NCBI RefSeq assembly: GCF_012241385.1 | Contig: NZ_JAAVXB010000005.1 | Location: 224,816-288,815, forward strand | Length of the DNA: 64,000 nt | Direction of reading: 5' to 3' | DNA from: Solimonas marina | Lineage (GTDB): Bacteria > Pseudomonadota > Gammaproteobacteria > Nevskiales > Nevskiaceae | Part shown: piece after piece, positions 40,691 through 48,826 of the stretch | Layout of the letters: every line of letters begins with the position of its first letter | How positions within the stretch are numbered: position 1 is the stretch's first letter | Notes under the pieces: model-generated | What the model was told of the DNA's origin: nothing | Databases searched by the model: none | The model's input: only the letters and a program-made list of their open reading frames with translations | Translations under genes and position numbers: made by a program

Positions 40691-40833
40691 GAATCTTTAT
40701 TACGACGGGGAAATAGCGTGGGCCCGATGACGCAAGCGGTGTGAATCGCTGCTAGGCCATTGACGAACGCTATTTGATCTGAAACCTCCGCGCCTTGCAA
40801 GAGCCGGCTCGCGGGCCAGCGGTAACAACCTGA

Positions 40834-42105
40834 ATGCAACCCGACCATCTCTCTTCAGTCCGATTCGCCGACCTTCCTCTGCATCCGAGCCTGCAGGCCA
40901 GCCTGACGCAGCTCGGCTACACCCACTGCACGCCGATCCAGGCGCAGGCGCTGCCCAAGGCGCTGGCCGGCGAAGACCTGGCCGGTCAGGCGCAGACCGG
41001 CACCGGCAAGTCCGCCGCATTTCTGCTGGCGACGATGAATCATCTGCTGACGCACCCGCGCGCCGAAGGCGACGATCCCAAGCAGCCGCGCGCGCTGATT
41101 CTGGCGCCGACCCGCGAGCTGGCGGTGCAGATCCACAACGACGCCATGGGGCTCGGCAGCCAGACCGGCCTGCGCATGACGGTTTGTTATGGCGGCGCCG
41201 GCTACGAGCTGCAGCGGCAGAGCATCGAGAACGGCGTCGATATCCTGATCGGCACGCCGGGCCGGTTGATCGACTACTTCAAGCAGGGCACCTATCACCT
41301 CAAGCAGGCCGAGGTGCTGGTGCTCGACGAGGCCGACCGCATGTTCGACCTCGGCTTCATCGCCGACATCCGCTATCTGATCCGCAAGATGCCGCCGGCC
41401 GCGCAGCGCAAGAACTACCTGTTCTCGGCAACGCTGTCGCACCGTGTACTGGAACTGGCGTTCGAGCACATGAACGATCCGCAAAAGATCGAGATCGAGC
41501 CGGAACAGGTCACGGCCGAGCGCGTGCGCCAGGAACTGGTGCACGTCGCCAACGACGAGAAGCTGCCGTTCCTGGTCGGCCTGCTGCGCGATCGCAATGC
41601 GTTCCGTTCCCTGGTCTTCCTCAACACCAAGCGCGGCGCCGAGTTCGTCGAGCGCGGTCTCAAGGCCAATGGCTTCGACGCCCGCGTGCTGTCCGGCGAC
41701 GTGTCGCAGGGCACGCGCCTGCGTCTGCTCGAGGATTTCAAGGAAGGCAAGCTGCCGGTACTGGTGGCGACCGACGTGGCGGCACGCGGTTTGCACATTC
41801 CCGGTGTCGATCTGGTCGTGAACTATGATCTGCCGCAGGACGCCGAGGACTATGTGCACCGCATCGGTCGTACGGCGCGCGCGGGCGCGACCGGCGACGC
41901 GGTGTCGCTGTGCTGCGAAACCTGGGTGTATTCGCTGCCGGATATCGAGAAATACATCGGCGACCGGCTGCCGCTGATGCCCGATGGTCACGCGCTGATT
42001 GCTAGCGACGTTGTGATTCCGAAGATGGAGCCGCGCCGGCATCAGGGCGGCGGCCGTCGCGGTGGCGGCGGCGGTGGTCGCCGACCACCGCCGCGACGGC
42101 GCTGA
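40834..42105 (+). CDS. rhlB: ATP-dependent RNA helicase RhlB
   Basis: A DEAD-box helicase of 423 residues that unwinds RNA for the degradosome in relatives. Motifs in order: F..L with TPIQAQALP (Q motif), AQTGTGKS, PTRELAVQ, VLDEADRMFDLGF (DEAD), SAT, and HRIGRTARAG. The C-terminal tail is rich in Arg and Gly (GGGRRGGGGGGRRPPPRRR), a likely RNA-binding extension. The location next to trxA and rho is the same as in E. coli. Confidence 0.95.
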   Translation: MQPDHLSSVRFADLPLHPSLQASLTQLGYTHCTPIQAQALPKALAGEDLAGQAQTGTGKSAAFLLATMNHLLTHPRAEGDDPKQPRALILAPTRELAVQIHNDAMGLGSQTGLRMTVCYGGAGYELQRQSIENGVDILIGTPGRLIDYFKQGTYHLKQAEVLVLDEADRMFDLGFIADIRYLIRKMPPAAQRKNYLFSATLSHRVLELAFEHMNDPQKIEIEPEQVTAERVRQELVHVANDEKLPFLVGLLRDRNAFRSLVFLNTKRGAEFVERGLKANGFDARVLSGDVSQGTRLRLLEDFKEGKLPVLVATDVAARGLHIPGVDLVVNYDLPQDAEDYVHRIGRTARAGATGDAVSLCCETWVYSLPDIEKYIGDRLPLMPDGHALIASDVVIPKMEPRRHQGGGRRGGGGGGRRPPPRRR

Positions 42106-42122
42106 AAAACGCGATTTCAGCG

Positions 42123-42150
42123 TTGCGTGTTGCGTTAATATTGATATATT
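42123..42150 (+). promoter_or_regulatory. Promoter of the PBP7-like gene
   Basis: TTGCGT (42123-42128), 16-base spacer and TATATT (42145-42150), in the AT-rich gap after rhlB. Transcription would start close to 42157, 34 bases before the GTG. Confidence 0.45.
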
Positions 42151-42190
42151 TTACGGTACCTTGCGGAATGTTTTTAAGGTGGGCGACGGC

Positions 42191-43531
42191 GTGAACCGGA
42201 TACGCACCGGCATCGACTATGTGGACTACGGCAGGTCGCGCCCGCCGCGTCGTGCGCTGCAGCTCGTGCTGGGCGCCATTGCCATTTCCGCGTTTGGTTC
42301 GGCCTGGCTGTTGCATGACGGTGCCAGCGCCGCGGCCGACCCTGCCGTCGGCCAGACCGAAGCCGTTGTCGAAGCGGCTGGCGGTCAGATCGCCTCGGCC
42401 GCATCTGCGCAGCCGGAGGGCGCAGCAGCGACGGCGGTGACGCCGTCCGGCGACGACGCCGATCAGCTCACGATTCCGGTCAACGCCGTCCTCAACGGCA
42501 AGGCGGCCGCCCAGCCCTCGACGTTGCTGGCCATGACGCACGACAGCTCGGCGGCGCGCGCTGCGCTGGCGCAGCCGCTCGTGTCGGCTCAGCCGTCGGC
42601 ACAGGTAGCGGCCAGCGAAGCGGCCGCGATCGGCGACGCAGACGATGGTGGCGATGATGGTGACGAATCGCCGGACGAAGACGTCGTCAGTGCAATCGCC
42701 AAGCAGATCGACGACAAGCCGGCAGCGCCGATCCACCTGCCCAAGGGCCTGAAGCTGAAGTCGAGCGTGGTGCTGGTCGTCGACCAGAAGTCTGGCGACG
42801 TGCTGGCCGCACAGAACGCGGATCGCGTGCAGCCCATCGCGTCGCTGACCAAGCTGATGACGGCGCTGGTCATCAGCGAGGCGCATCAGCCGATGGACGA
42901 GAAGCTGGAAATCACCAGTGCCGACATCGATCGCATCAAACACAGCTATTCACGGCTGCAGCCGGGCATGACGTTCACCCGCCGCGAGTTGCTGCTGCTG
43001 GCGTTGATGTCGTCGGAGAATCGCGCGGCGTCGGCGCTTGGGCGTCATTATCCCGGCGGCTTCCAGGCGTTCGTCTCGGCGATGAATGCCAAGGCCAAGT
43101 CGCTGGGGATGACCCATACGCACTACCACGACGCCAACGGGCTTTCGAGCCAGAACGTTTCGAATGCGGAGGACCTGGTCAAACTGGTCAAGGCGGCCTA
43201 TCAAGTGCCGCTGATTCGCGACTTTTCGACCAATGTTCAGCATACGGTCCATCCGGGTCGGCGCTCATTGCACTACGTCAGCAGCAACCGCCTGGTCCGC
43301 GCACGCAACGATTGGCACATCGGACTGCAGAAGACCGGTTTCACCAACGAAGCCGGCCACTGTCTGGTCATGCAGGCCACCGTCAAGGGCCGGCCGCTGA
43401 TCATGGTGCTGCTCGACTCGGACGGCAAGCTGACGCGCTTTGCGGACGCGCAGCGCGTGCGGCGCTGGATCAATTCCGGCAAGGCGCATATCGCGTCGAG
43501 CGCGCGCGGACACAGCGCCAGCGCCTCCTGA
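42191..43531 (+). CDS. PBP7-like D-alanyl-D-alanine endopeptidase (S11 family)
   Basis: A periplasmic peptidase cutting peptidoglycan crosslinks. GTG 42191 is preferred because AAGGTGGG lies eight bases upstream; it gives 446 residues. One signal-anchor helix (about 22-42) is followed by a long Ala/Asp-rich linker, then the catalytic domain with SLTK (Ser near 217), SEN near 275 and KTG near 380. The catalytic part is PbpG-like (KLKSSVVLVVDQKSGDVL); the roughly 140-residue acidic linker is longer than in E. coli PBP7. Confidence 0.9.
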   Translation: MNRIRTGIDYVDYGRSRPPRRALQLVLGAIAISAFGSAWLLHDGASAAADPAVGQTEAVVEAAGGQIASAASAQPEGAAATAVTPSGDDADQLTIPVNAVLNGKAAAQPSTLLAMTHDSSAARAALAQPLVSAQPSAQVAASEAAAIGDADDGGDDGDESPDEDVVSAIAKQIDDKPAAPIHLPKGLKLKSSVVLVVDQKSGDVLAAQNADRVQPIASLTKLMTALVISEAHQPMDEKLEITSADIDRIKHSYSRLQPGMTFTRRELLLLALMSSENRAASALGRHYPGGFQAFVSAMNAKAKSLGMTHTHYHDANGLSSQNVSNAEDLVKLVKAAYQVPLIRDFSTNVQHTVHPGRRSLHYVSSNRLVRARNDWHIGLQKTGFTNEAGHCLVMQATVKGRPLIMVLLDSDGKLTRFADAQRVRRWINSGKAHIASSARGHSASAS

Positions 43532-43555
43532 ACGATCCGTTTTGCAGTTGAAAAG

Positions 43556-43582
43556 GAAAGGGCGCCGCGGCGCCCTTTTTTT
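43556..43582 (+). terminator. Rho-independent terminator after the PBP7-like gene
   Basis: GGGCGCCG/CGGCGCCC hairpin (43560-43575) followed by seven Ts. It lies between convergent genes; the A-rich 5' flank could serve the minus strand too. Confidence 0.92.
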
Positions 43583-43602
43583 GTTGTGTTACCGGCTTGG
43601 GC

Positions 43603-44298
43603 TCATTTGCGCGGCGCAGCGATGGTCGCAGCCAATTCGGTCAACGTGCCAACCGAGCGCATTGCCGGAATCGGCCGTTCCGGCAGGCTGCTGTCCGGTT
43701 TGCGAATGCCGATGACCTGGCCGACCCCCCACGCCTGCGCGGACGACAGCACCGGCATGCTGTCGTCGATGAACAGGGCGCGCTCGCGGGCAAACGGATG
43801 CGCAGTGTGCAGCGCATCCCAGAAACGTGAGTCTTCTTTCGGGTAGCCAAAGTCGTGCGAGCAATACACCTCGTCGAAGTAGCGGCGAAATCCGGTGTGC
43901 TCGAGCTTCAGCTCCCAGCTGTCGCGGTGTGCGTTGGTGACGACCCATAGCGGCCGACCGCTGTCGCGCACGACCTTGAGGAATTCCTCGACGCCCGGAA
44001 TCGGCGTGATGCGTTCACGAATTTCCCGTTTGAGCGCCGCCATATTGAGGCCGGTCACCCGGCTCCAGTGGTCGGTGCAGTACCACGGCAGCGTGTGCTG
44101 CGTGGATGTGAACTCCGGCTCGAGACGGGCGTGGGCCTGGTCCAGGGTCAGCTGATGCAGCCGTGCATAGCGCTCGGGGACCAGCGTTTTCCAGAAGTAG
44201 TTGTCGAAGGCGAGGTCGAGGATGGTGCCGTCCATGTCGAGCAGGACGTGATCGATTCGCGTCCAATCGACGATGTGCGCGTTGGCGAGTGCGGGCAT
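43603..44298 (-). CDS. yrfG: HAD-family GMP/IMP nucleotidase, YrfG-like
   Basis: A 231-residue haloacid-dehalogenase phosphatase. DMDGTILDLAFDNYFWKTLVPE near the start carries both aspartates and the family-specific NYFW; TNAHRDSWELKLEHTG, FGYPKEDSRFWDAL and LFIDDSMPVL complete the motifs. E. coli YrfG acts on GMP and IMP. The start is ATG 44298, 20 bases after the Nudix stop. The run cysQ, Nudix, yrfG is also seen in pseudomonads. Confidence 0.9.
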   Translation of the reverse strand: MPALANAHIVDWTRIDHVLLDMDGTILDLAFDNYFWKTLVPERYARLHQLTLDQAHARLEPEFTSTQHTLPWYCTDHWSRVTGLNMAALKREIRERITPIPGVEEFLKVVRDSGRPLWVVTNAHRDSWELKLEHTGFRRYFDEVYCSHDFGYPKEDSRFWDALHTAHPFARERALFIDDSMPVLSSAQAWGVGQVIGIRKPDSSLPERPIPAMRSVGTLTELAATIAAPRK

Positions 44299-44318
44299 GG
44301 CGTAACGGTGATTCGCGG

Positions 44319-44777
44319 TTATGAAAGGGCAGCGCTGACGGACGATTCCGTCCAGCCGTGCTCCGAGTAGACAGTGCCGCGCAAGGTTTCCTGTATGGCC
44401 TGGCGGACGTAGGGGATCATGTTGTGCGGCAAGGCGTCGAGGGGAAACCACGACAGATCACCACACTTCTGCGGCTCGTTGTTGCGTGGCTCGCCGCGCC
44501 AGTCGTCCGCCGTGAAGAATAGCGAAATGCGCTCGGCATCCGTTCGCCGGTGAATGACGTGACACAGACGCAGTTGCTCGCGAGTCAGGATCAAGCCGGC
44601 CTCTTCTTCGGCCTCGCGCCGCATGCCATCCAGTGCGGTTTCGCCGGGCTCGACGTGGCCGGCGACGACGCTGTACCGGCCGTCCTCATAACCGGTGTTC
44701 TGGCGTAACAGCAGCAGCACTTCGTCGTTGCGGAACAGCAGCAAGTGCGCTTCCGGGATCAGGCTCGAGCGCGCCAC
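44319..44777 (-). CDS. Nudix hydrolase
   Basis: A 152-residue single-domain Nudix protein: GHVEPGETALDGM and REAEEEAGLIL make the Nudix box near residue 45. The start at GTG 44777 follows a GGAGAA ribosome site (MARSSLIPEAHLLLFRND). It sits where nudE is found beside cysQ and yrfG in relatives, but the sequence is of a different, shorter Nudix type; substrate unknown. It is divergent from cysQ. Confidence 0.88.
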   Translation of the reverse strand: MARSSLIPEAHLLLFRNDEVLLLLRQNTGYEDGRYSVVAGHVEPGETALDGMRREAEEEAGLILTREQLRLCHVIHRRTDAERISLFFTADDWRGEPRNNEPQKCGDLSWFPLDALPHNMIPYVRQAIQETLRGTVYSEHGWTESSVSAALS

Positions 44778-44803
44778 GTCGTCTTCTCCGTCAGGCTGAG
44801 CGC

Positions 44804-44809
44804 TATGAT
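44804..44809 (+). promoter_or_regulatory. -10 box very close to the cysQ start
   Basis: TATGAT ends six bases before the cysQ ATG. If used, transcription would begin at or within a base or two of the ATG, giving a leaderless or nearly leaderless mRNA; no ribosome site is visible. The -35 is not recognisable. Confidence 0.4.
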
Positions 44810-44815
44810 AAGCCG

Positions 44816-45607
44816 ATGACGTCCCCCGATCTGTTCGATGCCGTGCGCCAGACGGCGCTGGCGGCCGGCGAGAAAATCCTCGAGGTCTACCGCAGCGACT
44901 TCGCGGTGCAGCGCAAGGATGATGCATCGCCACTGACCGAAGCCGATCTGGCGGCGCACCGGCATATCCTCTCGGCGCTGCACGCACTGACGCCCGATAT
45001 TCCGGTGCTGTCCGAGGAAGCCGCGGATATCCCATATGCGACGCGCCGGCAGTGGTCACGCTACTGGTTGGTCGACCCGCTCGACGGCACCAAGGAATTC
45101 GTGCGCCGCAACGACGACTTCACCGTCAACATCGCATTGATCGAAAACGGCGTCGGCCAGCTTGCCGTCGTACATGCGCCGGCGCTGCAACTGACGTACG
45201 CGGCGTCCACGGATCATGGTGCGCTGCGTTGGCGCAATGGTGCGGCCGAGAAGATTCGCACGCGGCGCGTGCCGCAGACGCCGGTGTTCGTCGTCAGCAA
45301 ATCGCATCGCGATGCAGCGCTCGAAAGCTTTCTCGCCAAGGCGCCGCCACATGACGCGATCAGCCGCGGCTCGTCGCTCAAATTCTGCTGGATCGCCGAA
45401 GGCACGGCGGATCTGTATCCGCGCACCGGGCCGACGTCGGAATGGGATACGGCGGCCGGGCAGTGCGTGGTCGAGCAGGCCGGTGGCCGTGTGTTGCGCA
45501 CGCCGGAGCTCACGCCGCTGCGCTACAACCAGAAAGACTCGCTGCTCAATCCGACCTTTCTGGTTTTCGGTGACGTCGACTATGACTGGCCGGCGCGCTT
45601 GAGCTGA
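44816..45607 (+). CDS. cysQ: 3'(2'),5'-bisphosphate nucleotidase
   Basis: CysQ removes the 3' phosphate of PAP and PAPS, which arise in sulfate assimilation. The 263-residue inositol-monophosphatase-fold protein has SPLTEADLAAH, SEEAADIP, the metal motif VDPLDGTKEF near residue 87, and EWDTAAGQCVVEQAGG near 207. ATG 44816 gives the normal length. Its TGA overlaps the next ATG by one base. Confidence 0.95.
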   Translation: MTSPDLFDAVRQTALAAGEKILEVYRSDFAVQRKDDASPLTEADLAAHRHILSALHALTPDIPVLSEEAADIPYATRRQWSRYWLVDPLDGTKEFVRRNDDFTVNIALIENGVGQLAVVHAPALQLTYAASTDHGALRWRNGAAEKIRTRRVPQTPVFVVSKSHRDAALESFLAKAPPHDAISRGSSLKFCWIAEGTADLYPRTGPTSEWDTAAGQCVVEQAGGRVLRTPELTPLRYNQKDSLLNPTFLVFGDVDYDWPARLS

Positions 45608-46149
45608 TGGCTGCGTTGCCGCCGCGGGTTGCCAGTCTGCACGCCGAACTCGGCATTGATCCGGCAATGCTGCGTGCGCGCCGGCTCAAGCCGCACGCCG
45701 AAGCGAAGCGCTTGCAACCCGTCGGGATCGGCACCGACGGCCGCGACAAGATGCTGGTACCTGCTGCGGCCACGGCATGGTTGGCGATGCGTGAGGCAGC
45801 CGCCATAGATGGCGTCGAGTTGCTGCTGATCTCAGCGTTTCGCGGCGTCGAATTTCAAGCGATGCTGATCCGCAACAAGCTGCAGCGTGGCATGACGATC
45901 GATGACGCGTTGAAGATCAACGCAGCGCCGGGGTTTTCCGAGCATCACACCGGTCGTGCAGTCGATGTCGGAACGCCGGGTGTCGCCGCGCTCGACGAGG
46001 GGTTCGAAACCACCGCGGCATTCGCGTGGCTCAGCGAAGCGGCCCAAAGTTTCGGGTTTTACTTGTCGTATCCGCGCGGCAACGCGGAAGGGTATTGGTA
46101 CGAACCCTGGCACTGGTGCTGGCATCGTGGCGTTCGAAATGCTGCTTGA
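45607..46149 (+). CDS. M15-family D-alanyl-D-alanine carboxypeptidase (VanY-like)
   Basis: A 180-residue zinc peptidase without a clear signal peptide. The M15B motifs are intact: SAFRGVEFQ, SEHHTGRAVDVG with His and Asp zinc ligands, and EPWHWCWH with the catalytic Glu and third ligand. It should trim D-Ala from peptide stems; lack of an export signal raises the question of location. Coupled to cysQ by a one-base overlap. Its last 119 bases overlap, tail to tail, the acyltransferase gene on the other strand. Confidence 0.87.
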   Translation: MAALPPRVASLHAELGIDPAMLRARRLKPHAEAKRLQPVGIGTDGRDKMLVPAAATAWLAMREAAAIDGVELLLISAFRGVEFQAMLIRNKLQRGMTIDDALKINAAPGFSEHHTGRAVDVGTPGVAALDEGFETTAAFAWLSEAAQSFGFYLSYPRGNAEGYWYEPWHWCWHRGVRNAA

Positions 46150-47266
46150 GGCGCGCCGCCGGTTTCTCGATCAGGTAGTAGCCGAGCGCGCCGCAGGCGA
46201 CCGCCGCGACGATGTTGTAAGGCCAGGTCGCCCACAGCCACGGGTGCGGATAGGCATCCGCCGGCCCGAAGAACAGCTGCTGCCATAGATAGAGACTGTA
46301 TGAAATGCGGCCGAACCAGCGCAGCGCCGGTGTCGCCAGCACCGTTCGCAGCGAGCCCTCCGGCAGCGCGATTTCGGCGACGATCAGCATCGCCGTGATC
46401 GGCACCAGCACGGCATAGAGCGGCACCCAGGTGAAGTCCATCTGATCGCGCCCGCGCAGCCATGAGACGATCAGTGCCAGCGCCGCCAGCGTTGTAATCA
46501 GCACGCCGCGCATGGGCAGCGCGCGCCAGGCCTGCAACCAGCGCGGCGGCTGCGGCGCATGCAGCGCCATCGCCAGCAGGCAACCGGCGGCCAGATGCGG
46601 GATATACGGCAGGGTGTTCTCGAAAGGCCGCGCGACATGCCAGACCAGCGGTGTGATCAGCGCATTGCCGATCACCAGTGCGAGCAGTAGCCACATCGTG
46701 CGCTGCGTATTCAGCGCGAACGCGAAGACCAGCGGCCACAGCAGATAGAACTGTTCTTCGAGCGACAGACTCCAGATGTGGCCGAAGAACCAGTCACCGG
46801 GCAGCAGCGTGGTGTCCTTGGTCAGCGTCACGGCGCCAATGAACGAAGTCCAGTGCCATTGGATAATGCCGGCCGCGGCGGCGATCGCGATGCCCAGCGC
46901 CGCGGCGGCGAACGGCGGCACGATGCGCAGTGCCCGCCGCCACCAGAATTTTCGCAGATCGATATTGCCGTCGCGCGCACGTTCACGCAGCAACAGGTGA
47001 GTGATGATGAAGCCGCTGATCGTGAAGAACAGCTCGACGCCGACGATGCCCATTTCGCTGAATGTCTGCATGAACACCGGCACGCCGACCGTATGTGCGC
47101 CGTGACCGATCAGCACGATCAGGATCGAAATCGCGCGCAGGCCGTCGAGGCCGTCGATGCGGCCTTGCGGTCGTGTCGTGGCGGTGCTGCGGTCACGCGT
47201 TTGTGCGGAGCCGCGCAACATCGTCGGCATGCTCACGCTCGCCTGCATTTCAAGCTTGGGAATCAT
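46031..47266 (-). CDS. Acyltransferase 3 (OafA/YrhL-like) membrane protein
   Basis: A 411-residue integral membrane protein of the acyltransferase-3 family, about ten helices, that O-acylates surface sugars or similar. Visible: GLDGLRAISILIVLIGHG with the catalytic His, FTISGFIITHLLLRE, FWWRRALRIVPPF and HIWSLSLEEQFYLLWPL. ATG 47266 is one of three nearby starts (others 47248 and 47230). The hydrophobic domain ends near residue 370; the last 39 residues are polar and read antisense through the M15 gene. Confidence 0.88.
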   Translation of the reverse strand: MIPKLEMQASVSMPTMLRGSAQTRDRSTATTRPQGRIDGLDGLRAISILIVLIGHGAHTVGVPVFMQTFSEMGIVGVELFFTISGFIITHLLLRERARDGNIDLRKFWWRRALRIVPPFAAAALGIAIAAAAGIIQWHWTSFIGAVTLTKDTTLLPGDWFFGHIWSLSLEEQFYLLWPLVFAFALNTQRTMWLLLALVIGNALITPLVWHVARPFENTLPYIPHLAAGCLLAMALHAPQPPRWLQAWRALPMRGVLITTLAALALIVSWLRGRDQMDFTWVPLYAVLVPITAMLIVAEIALPEGSLRTVLATPALRWFGRISYSLYLWQQLFFGPADAYPHPWLWATWPYNIVAAVACGALGYYLIEKPAARLKQHFERHDASTSARVRTNTLPRCRADTTSKTRNFGPLR

Positions 47267-47452
47267 CAAATCGCCGCACTTCGTGGCGCACGCGGATGTC
47301 CGTGCCCGTGCATTGAAGACGCAGACGCGATGAATCGGGCCTGAAATGGCGGAATGCGAGATGTCTTGCGCAATGCGGATTCGTCCGCAGCGCAACTCAA
47401 ACCTAGAGCGCTGAAGCCGGCTTGGCCGGCAAGCCTGCAATCTGCAGGATGC

Positions 47453-48127
47453 TCAGGGCAGGATTTCGTTGAAGTCCTGCGCCTGTGCGTGTGCGTCGGA
47501 CGGCACGGCCTTGTCGTCGCGCAATAACTGGATCGTGCGCAGCCCGGCGCCATGCGCGGCGTCCAGTTCGGCGCCGACGTCGGACAGGAACAGTACAGCA
47601 TCGGCCGGTTGGCCGATCTCACGCAGGATCGCCTGGTAAGAAGCCGTCTCGCGCTTCGGCCCGATACGCGTATCGAAGTAGCCGGAGAACAGCGGCGTCA
47701 GGTCGCCATGCGCGGTGTGACCAAAAATCAGCTTCTGCGCTTCGACCGAGCCCGACGAATAGACGTAAAGCCGGTAGCCTGCCGCATGCCAGCGGCGCAG
47801 GGCGACCGGCGTATCGTCGTAGACGTGGCCCTGCAGCTCGCCATTGGCGTAGCCGATCTTCCAGATCATGCCCTGCAGCGTCTTCAACGGGGTGACCTTG
47901 CGGTCCTCGTCTATCCACTGTTCGAGGATGTCGGCCGCCTCGTCGATCGACAGGTCCTGACCGACCACGGCCTCGACATCGTCGAGCGCGTGCTGCACGG
48001 CGTCATCGCCGGCCTGCTCGCGCAGGAAGCGGCGCATGTGCTGCTTTGCGTACGGGAACAGCGTGTCGTGGACGAAGTCGATCGAGGAGGTGGTGCCTTC
48101 GATGTCGGTGATGATGGCCTTGATCAC
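47453..48127 (-). CDS. mtnC: Enolase-phosphatase E1 (methionine salvage)
   Basis: MtnC enolises and dephosphorylates 2,3-diketo-5-methylthiopentyl-1-phosphate. The 224-residue HAD protein has the family start IKAIITDIEGTTSSIDFVHD, then VYSSGSVEAQKL and FLSDVGAELDAA. The start is GTG 48127 with an AGGAGA ribosome site nine bases upstream. The first codons are duplicated at 48236-48266, where the ancestral ATG probably lay seven bases after mtnD; the present start arose with the inserted segment. Confidence 0.95.
   Translation of the reverse strand: MIKAIITDIEGTTSSIDFVHDTLFPYAKQHMRRFLREQAGDDAVQHALDDVEAVVGQDLSIDEAADILEQWIDEDRKVTPLKTLQGMIWKIGYANGELQGHVYDDTPVALRRWHAAGYRLYVYSSGSVEAQKLIFGHTAHGDLTPLFSGYFDTRIGPKRETASYQAILREIGQPADAVLFLSDVGAELDAAHGAGLRTIQLLRDDKAVPSDAHAQAQDFNEILP
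48096..48126. repeat. 31-bp direct repeat, copy inside mtnC
   Basis: Perfectly identical to 48236-48266; it encodes the mtnC N-terminus from the second base of the start codon onward. The two copies flank a 109-base insert (48127-48235). Confidence 0.97.
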
Positions 48128-48267
48128 AGTGTCTCCTGAGCCGTCCATGGCGCCTGGGCCCGGGCCCGACGTCCTTGTCGGTCCGCGTCGCGGCACGGAC
48201 TGCCATTCAAGGCAGTCCGCTGATCGCCGCGACGCCCTTCGATGTCGGTGATGATGGCCTTGATCAT
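48124..48267 (-). CDS. 47-codon upstream frame with a duplicated mtnC start
   Basis: This frame begins ATG at 48267, eight bases after the mtnD stop codon's last base, with MIKAIITDIEG identical to MtnC. It then reads through the insert (RRGDQRTALNGSPCRDAD...) and ends at a TGA overlapping the mtnC GTG (GTGA). It looks like the remnant of the original mtnC start and could couple mtnC translation to mtnD. The peptide itself is unlikely to have a function. Confidence 0.4.
   Translation of the reverse strand: MIKAIITDIEGRRGDQRTALNGSPCRDADRQGRRARAQAPWTAQETL
48185..48235. repeat. REP-like hairpin in the mtnD-mtnC insert
   Basis: GCGTCGCGGC (48185-48194) pairs with GCCGCGACGC (48226-48235), and GGACTGCC (48197-48204) with GGCAGTCC (48211-48218): a two-part stem with an internal bulge and a six-base loop. 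Its right end touches the 31-bp repeat exactly. Confidence 0.88.
48236..48266. repeat. 31-bp direct repeat, copy between mtnC and mtnD
   Basis: Second perfect copy of 48096-48126. On the minus strand it carries the likely ancestral ATG context of mtnC. Confidence 0.97.
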
Positions 48268-48274
48268 GTCGGTG

Positions 48275-48826
48275 CTATGCCGCGATCTCGAATTTCGGGA
48301 AGCGGTCGGCGATGGTGTCGCCGGTGAAATGGCCGACCCAGCCTTCGGCGATGCGGAAGAAGCGGATCGCCTTGAAGTTCGGCTTCGGCCCCATGTCGAA
48401 CCAGTGCGTGATGTTGGCCGGCAGGTTGATCAGATCGCCCTTGGTGCAGACGGTCAGGTAGACCTTGCCGCTGGCGCGGATATAGAAGGCGCCTTCGCCG
48501 TCGACGAAGAAGCGCGTCTCGAAGTCGTCATGCGTGTGCTCGGACAGGAACTTGCCGCGCGCGGCGTCGGCCTGGGGGTGTTCCGGGTGCATGCTGACGA
48601 CGTCGACGCTGACAAAGCCGTATTTGGCGTTGAGCTTGTCGATCTCGGCGCGATAGGCGGCGATCACCTCATCCGGGTCGGCGGTCGCCGACAGCGGCTT
48701 TGACGCTTCCCAGCGCTCGAATTCAACGCCGATCGCAGCAAGCTGCTCGCGTATCGCTGCGACGTCCGTGTACTCGCCGAGCACGCGGCTCGGATCCTGA
48801 TCGGAATAGACGGTGAGCGTGGTCAT
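48275..48826 (-). CDS. mtnD: Acireductone dioxygenase
   Basis: MtnD opens the acireductone ring of methionine salvage with O2 to give the keto acid precursor of methionine (Fe form). The 183-residue cupin has the metal motif SEHTHDDFETRFF (H-x-H and Glu) near residue 97 and the fourth ligand in ANITHWFDMG. ATG 48826 has a GGAGG ribosome site and overlaps the mtnB stop by four bases. Confidence 0.96.
   Translation of the reverse strand: MTTLTVYSDQDPSRVLGEYTDVAAIREQLAAIGVEFERWEASKPLSATADPDEVIAAYRAEIDKLNAKYGFVSVDVVSMHPEHPQADAARGKFLSEHTHDDFETRFFVDGEGAFYIRASGKVYLTVCTKGDLINLPANITHWFDMGPKPNFKAIRFFRIAEGWVGHFTGDTIADRFPKFEIAA

Noticed and set aside
47266..47452. GC hairpin between the acyltransferase start and mtnC stop as a terminator
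   Set aside because: A GCCGGC/GCCGGC hairpin is present but has no T-run in either direction.
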